Source: a virus. From it: a DNA stretch of 24,282 bases. The notes under the pieces are model-generated. The model ran no database searches. It was not told where the DNA came from and worked only from the letters and a program-made list of their open reading frames with translations. Every line of letters starts with the position of its first letter. Positions within the stretch are counted from its first letter, which is position 1. The stretch spans positions 1 to 24,282 of the IMG/VR virus record IMGVR_UViG_3300048548_000591, one strand, 5' to 3'. Shown here piece by piece: positions 1 to 8,142 of the stretch. A program made the translations under genes and the position numbers.

Positions 1-396
1 TTTCGGATACTTGTCCTTTACTGCTTTTATTTTCGCCGTCATCTCACTTGGGAAAACTCCGGCATGGTATAGTGCGTCTAACTGATCTCCAATATAGGGA
101 TACTCCATACGTCTGTTTTCATCGACTGTTTCTAAGGCACTCGGATCTGGATGTTTTAAATTATATGCGTCTGAGTCAAAGGTAGCGGTCTTGTTAGATT
201 CATCTATATTCACGCAAGTAAAATCAAAATTATTATATTGTTTTTCAGTAAGAGTTATCGTTGCCGGAAATTGCTCTAAATCTATTCCGCTAGAGTGTTT
301 AGGTATAATAGACGCAGGATTACCATCGTCATCAGTCATTACATATGACCATTTAAGGTTTTCTCTTTTAAATGCTATTATTTTAAATTCTGCCAT
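1..396 (-). CDS. Tail-assembly-like protein, C-terminus cut by window edge
   Basis: An open frame of 132 codons runs leftward from ATG at 396 without a stop to position 1, so the gene is partial. A GGAAAG Shine-Dalgarno lies 9 bases before the ATG. The N-terminal half begins MAEFKIIAFKRENLKWSYV. The C-terminal part contains EYPYIGDQLDALYHAGVFP followed by a charged helix (KIKAVKDKYPK). The Y-P-x-I-G-D-Q-L-D-A-L pattern recurs in small phage proteins encoded next to tail fibres (XkdW-like or tail-fibre-assembly types). It follows the fibre-tip genes after 6 bases in the same direction, which fits a tail-assembly role. The function is inferred from motif and position only. Confidence 0.65.
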   Translation of the reverse strand, partial: MAEFKIIAFKRENLKWSYVMTDDDGNPASIIPKHSSGIDLEQFPATITLTEKQYNNFDFTCVNIDESNKTATFDSDAYNLKHPDPSALETVDENRRMEYPYIGDQLDALYHAGVFPSEMTAKIKAVKDKYPK

Positions 397-402
397 TATA
401 CT

Positions 403-1128
403 CTACTTTCCATAAATCATATGTGCTTTTGAACTTGCGTGTTTTCTCAAATACCAAGTACTAGATGAAGATGTGAAAACGCCAGATGCGGTGCAGTAGA
501 AACCATAATTATATTTATATCCCCAAGTTCTAAACCAAGGAGTGGTTTCACCGAGGTTTCTTAATTGTACCCAGTGAACTGAATTATTTACCCATCCACT
601 ACTGCTAGTTCCCATAGGCAGACCCTGATGGCTATTATAACTGCTAGTTAAACCATTAAAGCTAAATGCCCAACTAGATTCAAAAGCATAACCTTCGACC
701 CCTACACCAGATGAACCGGCAGAGTTTGTAGCTACTCCCCATGCAGATCGATCATTACTACCACTACCGGTATTCCCACTATGATAAAATAAAACGGCAT
801 CTACATCAGTATAAGCACTAATGTTATAAAGAGTGCCAGTTGCGTGGCTACCACCAGTTGGGTTAGTATCGTTGTGTTCTTCAGATACAATAGTCCAACT
901 ACTACTACCACCGCCTCCACTTGGAGCCTCCCATGTCATTCCACCGGTATTACCGGAGCGTGCTACTAAAACATGACCATCCGTTGGAGAGTTACTACAT
1001 TTTAAATTAGCCTCGTCTATTATATTATCAGCAACTGTAGTGGCTCCATCTGCTACTGATGTCACTTCACCAGTGTGATTAGGATGTTGATAAAATATTG
1101 GGCTTTCGCCGATATAACCTATTCCCAT
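403..1128 (-). CDS. Fibre-tip / receptor-binding-like structural protein
   Basis: The product has 241 residues, starting MGIGYIGESPIFYQHPNHTG. The ATG at 1128 is preferred over an upstream in-frame start at 1203 because it has a good Shine-Dalgarno (TTTGGAGAC, 8-9 bases upstream) and lies 1 base after the stop of the preceding gene; the longer version would overlap that gene by 74 bases. Residues about 45-80 carry a DGHVLVARSGNTGGMTWEAP segment and a Gly/Ser linker, the same kind of GQVLTSNG...W module that recurs in the long fibre encoded just upstream. The rest is rich in Ser, Gly, Tyr and Trp with no transmembrane segment, as expected for an exposed beta-rich tip domain. Receptor binding is inferred from position and composition. 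Confidence 0.7.
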   Translation of the reverse strand: MGIGYIGESPIFYQHPNHTGEVTSVADGATTVADNIIDEANLKCSNSPTDGHVLVARSGNTGGMTWEAPSGGGGSSSWTIVSEEHNDTNPTGGSHATGTLYNISAYTDVDAVLFYHSGNTGSGSNDRSAWGVATNSAGSSGVGVEGYAFESSWAFSFNGLTSSYNSHQGLPMGTSSSGWVNNSVHWVQLRNLGETTPWFRTWGYKYNYGFYCTASGVFTSSSSTWYLRKHASSKAHMIYGK

Positions 1129-1129
1129 T

Positions 1130-1462
1130 TTATGTTGTCTCCAAATATGACATAAATGCATCTCCGCTATTACTTGCGCTAGTTGTAAGAACAACTTGAT
1201 CACTAGCCTCTAAAACTATTTTTTGATCACCGCCAACAACCACCAAACTACCGCCGACTAAAACTGGTGCATTTTTTACAATATGATAATAGGTACTAGC
1301 AGACGCATCATATATTGTTATACTTGTGGTTATACTTGAGGTGGTAACATTTGCTACTGTTAGTCCTAGTATAGTAGTAGCAGTTAAACTAGGAGTAACA
1401 TATAAAGTTACACCAGATGTTCCTACATTCGTTGCACCTTTATTCTTAAATGTATTTGCCAT
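1130..1462 (-). CDS. Small beta-rich virion protein of the fibre cluster
   Basis: The protein has 110 residues and is rich in Thr, Val, Ser and Ile (for example TTSSITTSITIYDAS and VGGSLVVVGGDQKIVLEASD), suggesting an all-beta fold. It has no signal peptide, no cysteines and no membrane segment. The ATG at 1462 has an AGGGA Shine-Dalgarno. The gene sits between the 976-residue fibre and the fibre-tip-like gene, same strand, gaps of 9 and 1 bases. Small beta proteins of this sort are common next to fibre genes in marine phages and are usually annotated only as structural. A virion role is likely; the exact part (baseplate, fibre accessory, decoration) cannot be told. Confidence 0.7.
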   Translation of the reverse strand: MANTFKNKGATNVGTSGVTLYVTPSLTATTILGLTVANVTTSSITTSITIYDASASTYYHIVKNAPVLVGGSLVVVGGDQKIVLEASDQVVLTTSASNSGDAFMSYLETT

Positions 1463-1471
1463 TATAAATCC

Positions 1472-4402
1472 CTATCCACATTGAAAAGCTAAAGCCGTTG
1501 CGTCTGAAACTGATATTCCACTTCCACCACCACCTCCGCCAGAAACTGTCTGCCAAGATGGTGCTGAGCCACTACCATTTGATGTTAATACTTGTCCGCT
1601 AGAGCCGTAATTCGTTCCACCGATTCCGATTGCTCCATCATGTGAAATTCTAACTTTTTCACTATTTCCAACATGAAATCGTATGTCTGCTCCTGCTCCA
1701 CCAGAATCGCTATCATCTGCTGATAATAATAAGCCATCACCATTTGATCTAATTTTGTGGTAATAAGATTGACCGCTAACAGATAGTCTTATTCCATCAG
1801 AACCACTACCTTGAATTTCTAATTTATCAGAAGGATTAGCCTGTGTAATACCAACTTTTCCACCAAAGTTAGCATTCATTGTGCTATCACCGGCTAAAGT
1901 TAAAATGGTTCTATAGGTAGACCCATCATAACTTGAAAATGCATGATTATTGGTTGTTGTCCTAGTATCTTGGAAATAACCTAATCCGTTATAATTAGTA
2001 TCTTGTAAAGTTACTCCACCGCTACTATTTTCATCAAGGTTACTTATTATGCCTTGAGAATGTCCATTGTTATCTGAATAAACCGCAACATTTAAACCTA
2101 CTGATTGACCATTCTTTTTAAATTCTGCAACATTTGCCGTTGTTGTGCCACCAGTCGCAGATGAGGTAGTTGCAGACAATTTAGCATTAATATCTAATTC
2201 ATCATCAATAGTAACTGTCGAGCCACTAGATGTTATCGTACTACCGCTGAAACTTATATCGCCGGTTGAACTACCACCGCCAGAAACAGTTGCCCAAGAT
2301 ACAGTCCCATTTCCGTTGGTCTGTAAAACTTGATTAGCCACACCATCCGAGGCAGGTAATGTAAATGCGTTAGCAAAAGTAATAGCACCAGTCGAGGCTA
2401 CTTTAAGTAATTCAGAGTTAGAATTATTCTTAAAAACTATAGGATTAGTGCCTTGCTGAATCTTAAAGATTGTCTCATTGCTCGCATGGTACATATAGAA
2501 ATCGTTGCCAGTTCCTAAAGCAATTGTCGTATTATCATCTGCCTTTAAAATATTACCGGCTGAATACCAAACAAGATTACTATTATTTCCGTTTAATTGA
2601 AAATCTATGCCGTAGTTATTCGCGCCATCAAATGTAAACATTGAGTCTACATGGACATTTGCTGAATTATTAAATGTTACATTTCCGGTAAAAGTGCCAC
2701 CGCTAGTCGGCATTCCACTTGAACCACCACTAGCAGTTTGCCAAGTAGGTGCGGAACTAGAACCATTAGATGTTAATACTTGACCACTTGTGCCATAATT
2801 CGTTCCAGACAATCCAATTTGACCGGCTGACCCTATGCGTAATCTTTCTCCATCATTAGTGCCAAAACGTAAAGCATTTACATCATGTTGATAAGTTAAA
2901 TATCCAATGTACTGTTCAGATCCAGATGTACCATCAGAAAAGTAAATATTGTTTTGTCCGGAGTTAGTTGAGCGTATTGTAATTCCAGTATTTCCACTAT
3001 CAGAAACAGTTAATTGATCTCCATTATTAGCTAATCCAGATGTAGTAGTACCAATTAGCAAATCCCCAGTAAATGTACCGCCAGTTTTAGGCATATATGT
3101 AGAGGTTGCGCTAGATTGAGTTAAATAGGTGCTAGATGCATTGGATTGAGTTAAGTAAGTTGATGATGCATTAGACTGCGTTAAATAAGTTGATGATGCA
3201 TTAGACTGCGTTAGATAGGTACTAGACGCGGAAGATGTTGTTAAATAATTACTTAAATCGCTATGATTGGCTAATCTAACCCAACTACCATTATGAGAAA
3301 ATAATCCTGCGCCTAACGAGTGATCGTGAATGAAACAACCATGATATGTACTTGCATTTGGGTATGAAGTGCTATTTGCGTACATATTCGCATATAACAT
3401 TTTGCCGGTTGTCGTAATGTCGTTGCTACCCATATCCAAATCACCGGTCATCGTACCGCCGGCTAATGGTAACTTGGTTGCTATTGAATTAGTTACTGTA
3501 GTTGAGAAGTTTGCATCATCACCTAGTGCAGATGCTAATTCATTTAATGTATTTAAAGTTGATGGAGACGAGTCAACAAGGTTGCTAATCGCCGTTGATA
3601 CAAATTCCGTACTCGCTATCCGTGTTGTGCTATTACCGGCAGTCTGAGTTGGTGTAGTTGGGTTGCCGGTTAAACTCGGAGAGCCAAGAGGCGCGTATGT
3701 ATTAGATATCGATGTAGTAGTTGAATAAGCACTTAAATCTACTGTTGGAGTTTGCCAAGTCGGTGCAGAGGTTGAGCCATTACTTGTTATGACTTGTCCA
3801 GATGTTCCGTAGTTTGTGCCACCTAGACCCCATGCTCCATTTCCAGAACCACCACCATTAATTCTTAATTTTTCTAAACCATCAACGGCTAGAATTACTC
3901 TAGAATTATTGGCTTGATTCATTCCGTCTGCAAGTAGCCAAAGCGTGCCAGATGCGTCACCTTGAACTTGAACAATTGTAGATGATGGCGCAGTAGTATT
4001 TCTTAAAGTGATTGCCGGATCGCTAGATTTATAAACATTTATTCCGGTTACTTCGATATTATCAACAAAAGTAGTTTTTCCATTTTGGTCGGCTACCACC
4101 GATCTACTTGCGGGACTTGTTATAAATACTGATTTAGTCCCAGACCCAAAATTAACCGCATTATTACTATTTGAGGATTCATAAACTGTTGTCCTCGTTA
4201 ATGTACTATTACCCGATGTCCAAGTTCCTAAACCGGTTTCCCAATTACCATTTTCATCTGTAATAGCATATGTTGTTGTATCGCCGTCTGTTAAAGCACT
4301 CGCAAATGTTTGAAAGCCTGCGCTTGTACCGGATACAACCATATTAGTAGTGCCGGTTGTGGTAGAGGGTTGGTTTACTCGGTCTTTTACATTAAACCCC
4401 AT
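1472..4402 (-). CDS. Large repetitive tail fibre protein
   Basis: At 976 residues this is the longest protein in the window. It begins MGFNVKDRVNQPSTTTGTTN, with a Shine-Dalgarno-like AGGTT before the ATG. Residues about 312-328 (LPLAGGTMTGDLDMGSNDI), after a TLNELASALGDDANFSTTV helix, match the phage tail-fibre repeat type common in marine and T4-like fibres. Residues about 388-431 are tandem 10-residue repeats (S-N-A-S-S-T-Y-L-T-Q). A GTNYGTSGQVLTSNG...APTWQ module appears three times (near residues 193, 531 and 928), with a weaker fourth (ANQVLQTNGNGTVSWA). The C-terminus is a poly-Gly linker then SDATALAFQCG. This fits an elongated, probably trimeric host-binding fibre. It is followed by smaller tip-like genes. 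Specificity is unknown. Confidence 0.88.
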   Translation of the reverse strand: MGFNVKDRVNQPSTTTGTTNMVVSGTSAGFQTFASALTDGDTTTYAITDENGNWETGLGTWTSGNSTLTRTTVYESSNSNNAVNFGSGTKSVFITSPASRSVVADQNGKTTFVDNIEVTGINVYKSSDPAITLRNTTAPSSTIVQVQGDASGTLWLLADGMNQANNSRVILAVDGLEKLRINGGGSGNGAWGLGGTNYGTSGQVITSNGSTSAPTWQTPTVDLSAYSTTTSISNTYAPLGSPSLTGNPTTPTQTAGNSTTRIASTEFVSTAISNLVDSSPSTLNTLNELASALGDDANFSTTVTNSIATKLPLAGGTMTGDLDMGSNDITTTGKMLYANMYANSTSYPNASTYHGCFIHDHSLGAGLFSHNGSWVRLANHSDLSNYLTTSSASSTYLTQSNASSTYLTQSNASSTYLTQSNASSTYLTQSSATSTYMPKTGGTFTGDLLIGTTTSGLANNGDQLTVSDSGNTGITIRSTNSGQNNIYFSDGTSGSEQYIGYLTYQHDVNALRFGTNDGERLRIGSAGQIGLSGTNYGTSGQVLTSNGSSSAPTWQTASGGSSGMPTSGGTFTGNVTFNNSANVHVDSMFTFDGANNYGIDFQLNGNNSNLVWYSAGNILKADDNTTIALGTGNDFYMYHASNETIFKIQQGTNPIVFKNNSNSELLKVASTGAITFANAFTLPASDGVANQVLQTNGNGTVSWATVSGGGSSTGDISFSGSTITSSGSTVTIDDELDINAKLSATTSSATGGTTTANVAEFKKNGQSVGLNVAVYSDNNGHSQGIISNLDENSSGGVTLQDTNYNGLGYFQDTRTTTNNHAFSSYDGSTYRTILTLAGDSTMNANFGGKVGITQANPSDKLEIQGSGSDGIRLSVSGQSYYHKIRSNGDGLLLSADDSDSGGAGADIRFHVGNSEKVRISHDGAIGIGGTNYGSSGQVLTSNGSGSAPSWQTVSGGGGGGSGISVSDATALAFQCG
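3111..3240 (-). repeat. 30-bp tandem repeat inside the fibre gene
   Basis: About four head-to-tail 30-bp units start at 3121, 3151, 3181 and 3211, with partial copies on both sides. Each encodes the 10-residue unit S-N-A-S-S-T-Y-L-T-Q. The two central units are nearly identical at DNA level and the outer ones have drifted, a sign of slippage or unequal exchange that can change fibre length. The frame is open throughout, so this is a coding repeat, not a CRISPR. Confidence 0.9.
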
Positions 4403-4410
4403 TGTTTAAC

Positions 4411-4809
4411 CTATGTTAGAGTCACTGTCAGTGTTCCCGATGATATCTGTAAAATATCTGTATTCTGTATTGTCTTGGCATTTGATAAATTAGCATATGC
4501 GATTAAATTTCCCGAGGTGGATGCGTCAAAAATGCCCGCCGTCGTCACAGAACCCCATGAACCAGATGCAGTCGGAAATGTTAATGTCGCCGTGTTTGAG
4601 GCTTGATTGCCAGAAACACTAAATGTAGCCGAGACTCTCGAGTAGTTACTTCCGGATATTTCCGTACCGCTTGCGCTATCTGTTGGCGCATTCCCACTCG
4701 CGAATAATCCGACATACCATGAAGTCGGTCTTGCCGGACTTGGTGTTCCGGTAGTAAACAAATATTGAAGGGTAGATGTCTCAAAAAGGTCTGTGAGGGC
4801 GTCGCTCAT
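4411..4809 (-). CDS. WYVGLF-type phage structural protein
   Basis: The 132-residue product starts MSDALTDLFETSTLQYLFTTG and contains SWYVGLFASGNAPTDS, then EISGSNYSRV, TLTFPTASGSWGSVT and GIFDAS, ending in short beta strands. This order of motifs is a recognisable family in marine and environmental tailed phages, usually annotated as a virion or tail-fibre-associated protein; I cannot name a solved homologue. A strong AAGGAG lies about 10 bases before the ATG. It lies between the adaptor and the long fibre, 8 bases before the fibre gene. A structural role is well supported by context; the precise role is inference. Confidence 0.75.
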   Translation of the reverse strand: MSDALTDLFETSTLQYLFTTGTPSPARPTSWYVGLFASGNAPTDSASGTEISGSNYSRVSATFSVSGNQASNTATLTFPTASGSWGSVTTAGIFDASTSGNLIAYANLSNAKTIQNTDILQISSGTLTVTLT

Positions 4810-4812
4810 CTT

Positions 4813-5433
4813 CTAAAAACTCCTTATTCTAAGTTGTAAATTACTCGCGGAGTGCCTTGTAGAATCTGACTCTCCTCGAATTGCGTTTATTGAATTTTGA
4901 TAAGCAGACCCCCAAACTGCTAATCTTTCATCCTCTCCGATATAAGGCGAGGCTTGTAATAAAGACCCATATAAGTATGCGTCTGGGGACATAGCTAATA
5001 ACCAATTACTTGTATTAGCATCACTAAGAGCCGGAATACGTTGATAGTACAAAATTTCTCCGGTAAAATTTGAATTGGGAGTTGGATGTACTTCTATTAA
5101 ATCACCTACGTGTGAATAATATTCCGGTACACCGGTTGCGTTATCATTATCATCTCTGTATTTAGCAATCTCTTCCGGAGATGTTTGCTTTAATAATGTT
5201 AAAGATGCGTTATTTAAATGAAACCTAACAGTCTGCAACCAATCTGGAGGAGTCGCAGAATATTGGGTTTCAATGATTGCGGTGCTTTTGCCAATCATCT
5301 TATAGTGCCTTAACTCGCGATTTAACTGAGCCTCTGCTAAAGTTATAAAATCTGGAATGGTAGCCGTTAAGTCTGATCTATTAAGCCAGTCTGCTATACT
5401 AGTTTTTAAATTTGCGTAACTATCTAAAGCCAT
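4813..5433 (-). CDS. Head-tail adaptor protein, SU10-type
   Basis: The product has 206 residues from the ATG at 5433. A TTG one codon upstream would also be in frame, but TGATG coupling with the preceding gene favours the ATG. The N-terminus (DSYANLKTSIADWLNRSDLTA) followed by IPDFITLAEAQLNRELRH, and the central Y-Y-x-H-V-G-D-L-I-E-V-H-P pattern, are typical of phage adaptor (connector) proteins of the SU10/phiEco32 type, which sit below the portal and link it to the tail. Late helices (SPDAYLYGSLLQASPYIGED, AVWGSAYQNSINAIRG) also match. It is encoded downstream of portal, scaffold and capsid genes, the usual order. The family assignment is from recognised sequence patterns, not a search. Confidence 0.8.
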   Translation of the reverse strand: MALDSYANLKTSIADWLNRSDLTATIPDFITLAEAQLNRELRHYKMIGKSTAIIETQYSATPPDWLQTVRFHLNNASLTLLKQTSPEEIAKYRDDNDNATGVPEYYSHVGDLIEVHPTPNSNFTGEILYYQRIPALSDANTSNWLLAMSPDAYLYGSLLQASPYIGEDERLAVWGSAYQNSINAIRGESDSTRHSASNLQLRIRSF

Positions 5434-5714
5434 CAAAATCCCTTAACTAATAATTTTTTAAAATCTGGGTCTTTTAATTTTTTAGCGCAGTATTCCATAT
5501 GCTCTGGTGAGCCTAATCTTGCGCCACATTCTAATGCCCATTGCTCGGCTAATATTAGAGGTATTTCTCCGACATACCTCATTCCCATTTCTTTAGTATC
5601 TTTTAAATCCGAATTTCTAAGATGATTAATATGATTTAATAATGGCTCAACATCTTGAGTTTTATTAACAATTAATTTGCCCTCATCTTCCGTTATATGA
5701 GTTTTAATAGTCAC
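5433..5714 (-). CDS. Unknown small protein of the head module
   Basis: The product has 93 residues. The only plausible start is GTG at 5714, directly after the TAA of the preceding gene, and the stop TGA overlaps the adaptor ATG by one base, so it looks translationally coupled on both sides. The protein is charged and mainly helical (PLLNHINHLRNSDLKDTKEM, IPLILAEQWALECGARLGS, KKLKDPDFKKLLVKGF), with no membrane segment and no metal-binding cysteine pairs. Position between the capsid and adaptor genes suggests a head-assembly or early connector role, but I recognise no domain. Confidence 0.7.
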   Translation of the reverse strand: MTIKTHITEDEGKLIVNKTQDVEPLLNHINHLRNSDLKDTKEMGMRYVGEIPLILAEQWALECGARLGSPEHMEYCAKKLKDPDFKKLLVKGF

Positions 5715-5939
5715 TTATTGCCATGCCTCATTCTCGGGAGTTTCTGGATTATCCTTGAGATAGTGTCCTTTTTCATTCCTTGCTCTTTTTTTTTGCTTGG
5801 ATGAAGATACTTCTCCCCATCCTCTCTTTACGATTTGGTCAGCCTCCGCTTGACTTACCTCGATGGTTTCTCCCACAGTTGAGGGTCGTCCGTTGTAAAC
5901 CGGACGAGCCTCTGTGGTTATGGTGACTTTAACACCCAT
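5715..5939 (-). CDS. Small conserved-looking head-module protein
   Basis: The 74-residue product starts at an ATG overlapping the TAA stop of the capsid gene by one base (TAATG). The first half looks like a small beta domain (VKVTITTEARPVY, then G-E-T-I-E-V-S-Q-A-E-A-D-Q-I-V) ending in KRGWGEV; the second half is a basic linker (SSKQKKRARNEKGHYL) and an acidic/Pro tail ending TPENEAWQ. The same layout, with a G-W-x-E after an EVSxxEA stretch, is common in small proteins just after phage major capsid genes. The role is unknown; head stabilisation or completion is a guess from position. Confidence 0.7.
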   Translation of the reverse strand: MGVKVTITTEARPVYNGRPSTVGETIEVSQAEADQIVKRGWGEVSSSKQKKRARNEKGHYLKDNPETPENEAWQ

Positions 5940-6907
5940 TAGGTGTTAAGGTCTGCCACTATGCCGTTAGCTTTGTGATACGCATAAAATGCGTATTCAG
6001 TTGCTATTAGCGTGCGAGAGCCGTGACCGGTTTTCGCTAGTGGTTTCTGACTTAGTGGTTGTAATGTAGCCACATGGATATGTTCCGGATCGAGTACAAA
6101 ACAATCGCGCCCTCTCTGAAATCTGTTAGGAGAAACTGTCATTCGCCCAAAATCAGATTCATAAACTGAGAAGCCGGCAATTATTGCTCTCTCACCCATA
6201 CCTTGTCCTGCGTAGTCGAGGTATTTAGTTGCATTTCCGCTAAATCCGGAAATAGCTTGTTTTACCGCGCTACCGCAAACAATCATTTTTGGATCTGCGC
6301 CGTTTTCCCAACAACTAGCTACTACTGTTGATAAAAGAGTCTCAGTAACATTTCTCTGAGTTCCGTCGGTAGCAGTCGCATTTGGTACACCGCCACTTAC
6401 AGTTGGGTCTGCCCCAGAAGTGCCTCTCGAAGAATTCGAGGAAAGCCATGCCGGTAATCCGGCAGTAATTCTGGCGGTTGCGCCGTTCCCTGCACCTGCG
6501 TTACCTATTGCCGATTTAGTGATGCTCATCTCAATGTCTCTTTTAATTTCCTTCACTTTGAAGGCAATTTGAGATGCTAGTTTTTGTGCGCCCGCAACAC
6601 CATTTACTGCCTCGTCTGTAGAAGTGACTTCAACTAGCTTATCTGCTAACTGTGTATAAGTCCCTTTTCTGACCGGCAATGTTCCGGCATCGTTGTTTGG
6701 GTTATCACCTTCAGCCACAGCATTGTTGTTCACTGCCGTTGCCAAATCCAATTCAGCAAATTCTACATATGTATTTCCTGCTGATCTTTGTTTCGCCATA
6801 GAATATATCGGTGTATCCGTAGGTGAGATAGATTTCAGAAGGTCACTGATATCTTCTCTGATAGTGGTTACATCATATGTTTCTACGGCATTTGCATTTT
6901 GTGCCAT
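5939..6907 (-). CDS. Major capsid protein, DUF5309/SU10 family
   Basis: The 322-residue size is right for the family. The N-terminus (ETYDVTTIREDISDLLKSISP then TDTPIYS) matches the REDLSD...PTDTP signature of DUF5309/SU10-type major capsid proteins, which have the HK97 fold. The central NTYVEFAELDLATAV, AEGDNPNNDA, YTQLADKLVEVTSTDEAV and KVKEIKRDIEMSI segments also follow the family pattern, as does TARITAGLPAWL (about residues 143-154). Start: a strong GAGG five bases before ATG. It is preceded by the scaffold gene and followed by small head genes. Many copies per virion are expected, in line with the strong ribosome binding site. Confidence 0.92.
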   Translation of the reverse strand: MAQNANAVETYDVTTIREDISDLLKSISPTDTPIYSMAKQRSAGNTYVEFAELDLATAVNNNAVAEGDNPNNDAGTLPVRKGTYTQLADKLVEVTSTDEAVNGVAGAQKLASQIAFKVKEIKRDIEMSITKSAIGNAGAGNGATARITAGLPAWLSSNSSRGTSGADPTVSGGVPNATATDGTQRNVTETLLSTVVASCWENGADPKMIVCGSAVKQAISGFSGNATKYLDYAGQGMGERAIIAGFSVYESDFGRMTVSPNRFQRGRDCFVLDPEHIHVATLQPLSQKPLAKTGHGSRTLIATEYAFYAYHKANGIVADLNT

Positions 6908-6919
6908 TTTTTCCTCATT

Positions 6920-7882
6920 TTAAGATGTTGCCAAAAGCCAATTAGCTCCGTCCTCGACGCTCCCCGACTTTTGAAGTTTTGCGGTCGCCTCTTTAATTTT
7001 ATGCGACTTACCAACTGTGCCAACTTGCTTAGAGCCGGCTTTAATAGTAAGAGGTCTTGCTTGGCTGACTTTTTCCTCAATCTTACCTTGAGATTTTTGT
7101 AAATCCTGCCATTTTCGAGCATCGTTTAATATTCGTATAGCACGATTATCAACTATGCTTGCAATCTCTTGCTCTGTAAAACCATACTCACTACCGGTCG
7201 ATATTAACTTACCTCTTAATGAGCTAGCTGATTCCGACTTGGAAAATTCTGGAATATGCTTTTGAAGTATGGTGGCTTGTTCTTTTAAATATGCCTCCAT
7301 AACTTGTTTGTTCTGCTTAGTCTGTTCCACTTGTAATTTTTCAGTTTCTTGAGCTAATACTTTTTGCTTTTCCATAGCATCATTGTATTCAGCCTGCTGA
7401 GTCATATACTTAATGGGGTCAGTTTTAGCTAATGCAATATCTGGCTTTTCCAATTGGTTTTGAGAAAGTTGGGTTTTGTAAGTCTCCATAGCCTTATGAA
7501 GTTGCTCACGCTCTGATTTTAATTGATTGTGAACCTCCTCTGCCTCCTTGCGGATTTGAGCAGTTTCACCCATCTTTTTTTGGATATATGATTGACCACT
7601 AGCACTTCGGGTAAGCTGATCGAGTGTCCATTGTTCCTCACTGCCATCTACCTTTACAGTAAATGTCTGAGGATCAGTTGGTTCTTCAACTTCCGGTGTA
7701 ATGTTTTCCTCTGTAGTATCCTCTGCTTGGACGTTATCATCAACGGCTACGTCCGGAGTCGTTTCATCAGTTGCCTCAACACTTTCATTTTCGGCAGTCT
7801 GATTATCTTCTACTTTTGGCTCACCTAAAAGTGACGCGGTTGCCTCTTCTACTGAACCTTCTTCAAAATTAGTCTCTGTCAT
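6920..7882 (-). CDS. Capsid scaffolding protein
   Basis: The product has 320 residues. The first ~70 are extremely acidic (Glu/Asp/Thr-rich), followed by a short folded stretch (TFTVKVDGSEEQWTLDQLTRS) and long Gln/Glu/Lys helices (about residues 100-140 and 160-210) with coiled-coil character; the C-terminal part is basic. This composition, and the place immediately upstream of the major capsid gene, is standard for internal scaffolding proteins, which guide prohead assembly and are then removed. The C-terminal basic region is where scaffolds usually contact the capsid protein. The ATG overlaps the stop of the previous gene (ATGA). No protease motif is visible. Confidence 0.85.
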   Translation of the reverse strand: MTETNFEEGSVEEATASLLGEPKVEDNQTAENESVEATDETTPDVAVDDNVQAEDTTEENITPEVEEPTDPQTFTVKVDGSEEQWTLDQLTRSASGQSYIQKKMGETAQIRKEAEEVHNQLKSEREQLHKAMETYKTQLSQNQLEKPDIALAKTDPIKYMTQQAEYNDAMEKQKVLAQETEKLQVEQTKQNKQVMEAYLKEQATILQKHIPEFSKSESASSLRGKLISTGSEYGFTEQEIASIVDNRAIRILNDARKWQDLQKSQGKIEEKVSQARPLTIKAGSKQVGTVGKSHKIKEATAKLQKSGSVEDGANWLLATS

Positions 7883-8142
7883 CGAGGTGCTAATCCTTTT
7901 CTTTTAGTTTCTCTTTTATCGAGCATTTCCTTATCTGTAATTACGTTGATAAGTTCATACTCGATGGATGAAAGAGCCAAAATGATCGAGTGTGCCTTTT
8001 CTCTGGTCTCGGTATCATCTTTGCTCGAGGACAAAAATGCGTGTATTTGAGCATCTTTGACTTTCTGCATAGCATCTCTAAAAGCCACAGAATTTAATAA
8101 TTCTTTTGCTTGATTTGCTTTAATTTCTAGCGACTTGTCCAT
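7879..8142 (-). CDS. Small helical protein between portal and scaffold
   Basis: The start is placed at ATG 8142 (MDKSLEIKANQAKELLNSV) because it has a good Shine-Dalgarno (GCAGGAAAG) and overlaps the portal gene by 23 bases; a longer version from 8178 lacks this signal. The product has 87 residues, all helix and strongly charged: FRDAMQKVKDAQIHAFLSSS, ALSSIEYELINVITDKEM and a basic tail. No cysteines or membrane segment. Small helical genes between portal and scaffold occur in related marine phages; function unknown. A minor assembly chaperone is possible but unsupported. Confidence 0.7.
   Translation of the reverse strand: MDKSLEIKANQAKELLNSVAFRDAMQKVKDAQIHAFLSSSKDDTETREKAHSIILALSSIEYELINVITDKEMLDKRETKRKGLAPR

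Noticed and set aside
3111-3240. Regular 30-bp repeats resembling a CRISPR array
   Set aside because: The units are directly adjacent with no spacers, in frame, and encode a 10-residue repeat of the fibre protein.
6883-7122. Minus-strand 79-codon frame with basic composition
   Set aside because: It lies in another frame inside the scaffold gene and extends into the capsid gene start; no ribosome site and the scaffold frame explains the region.
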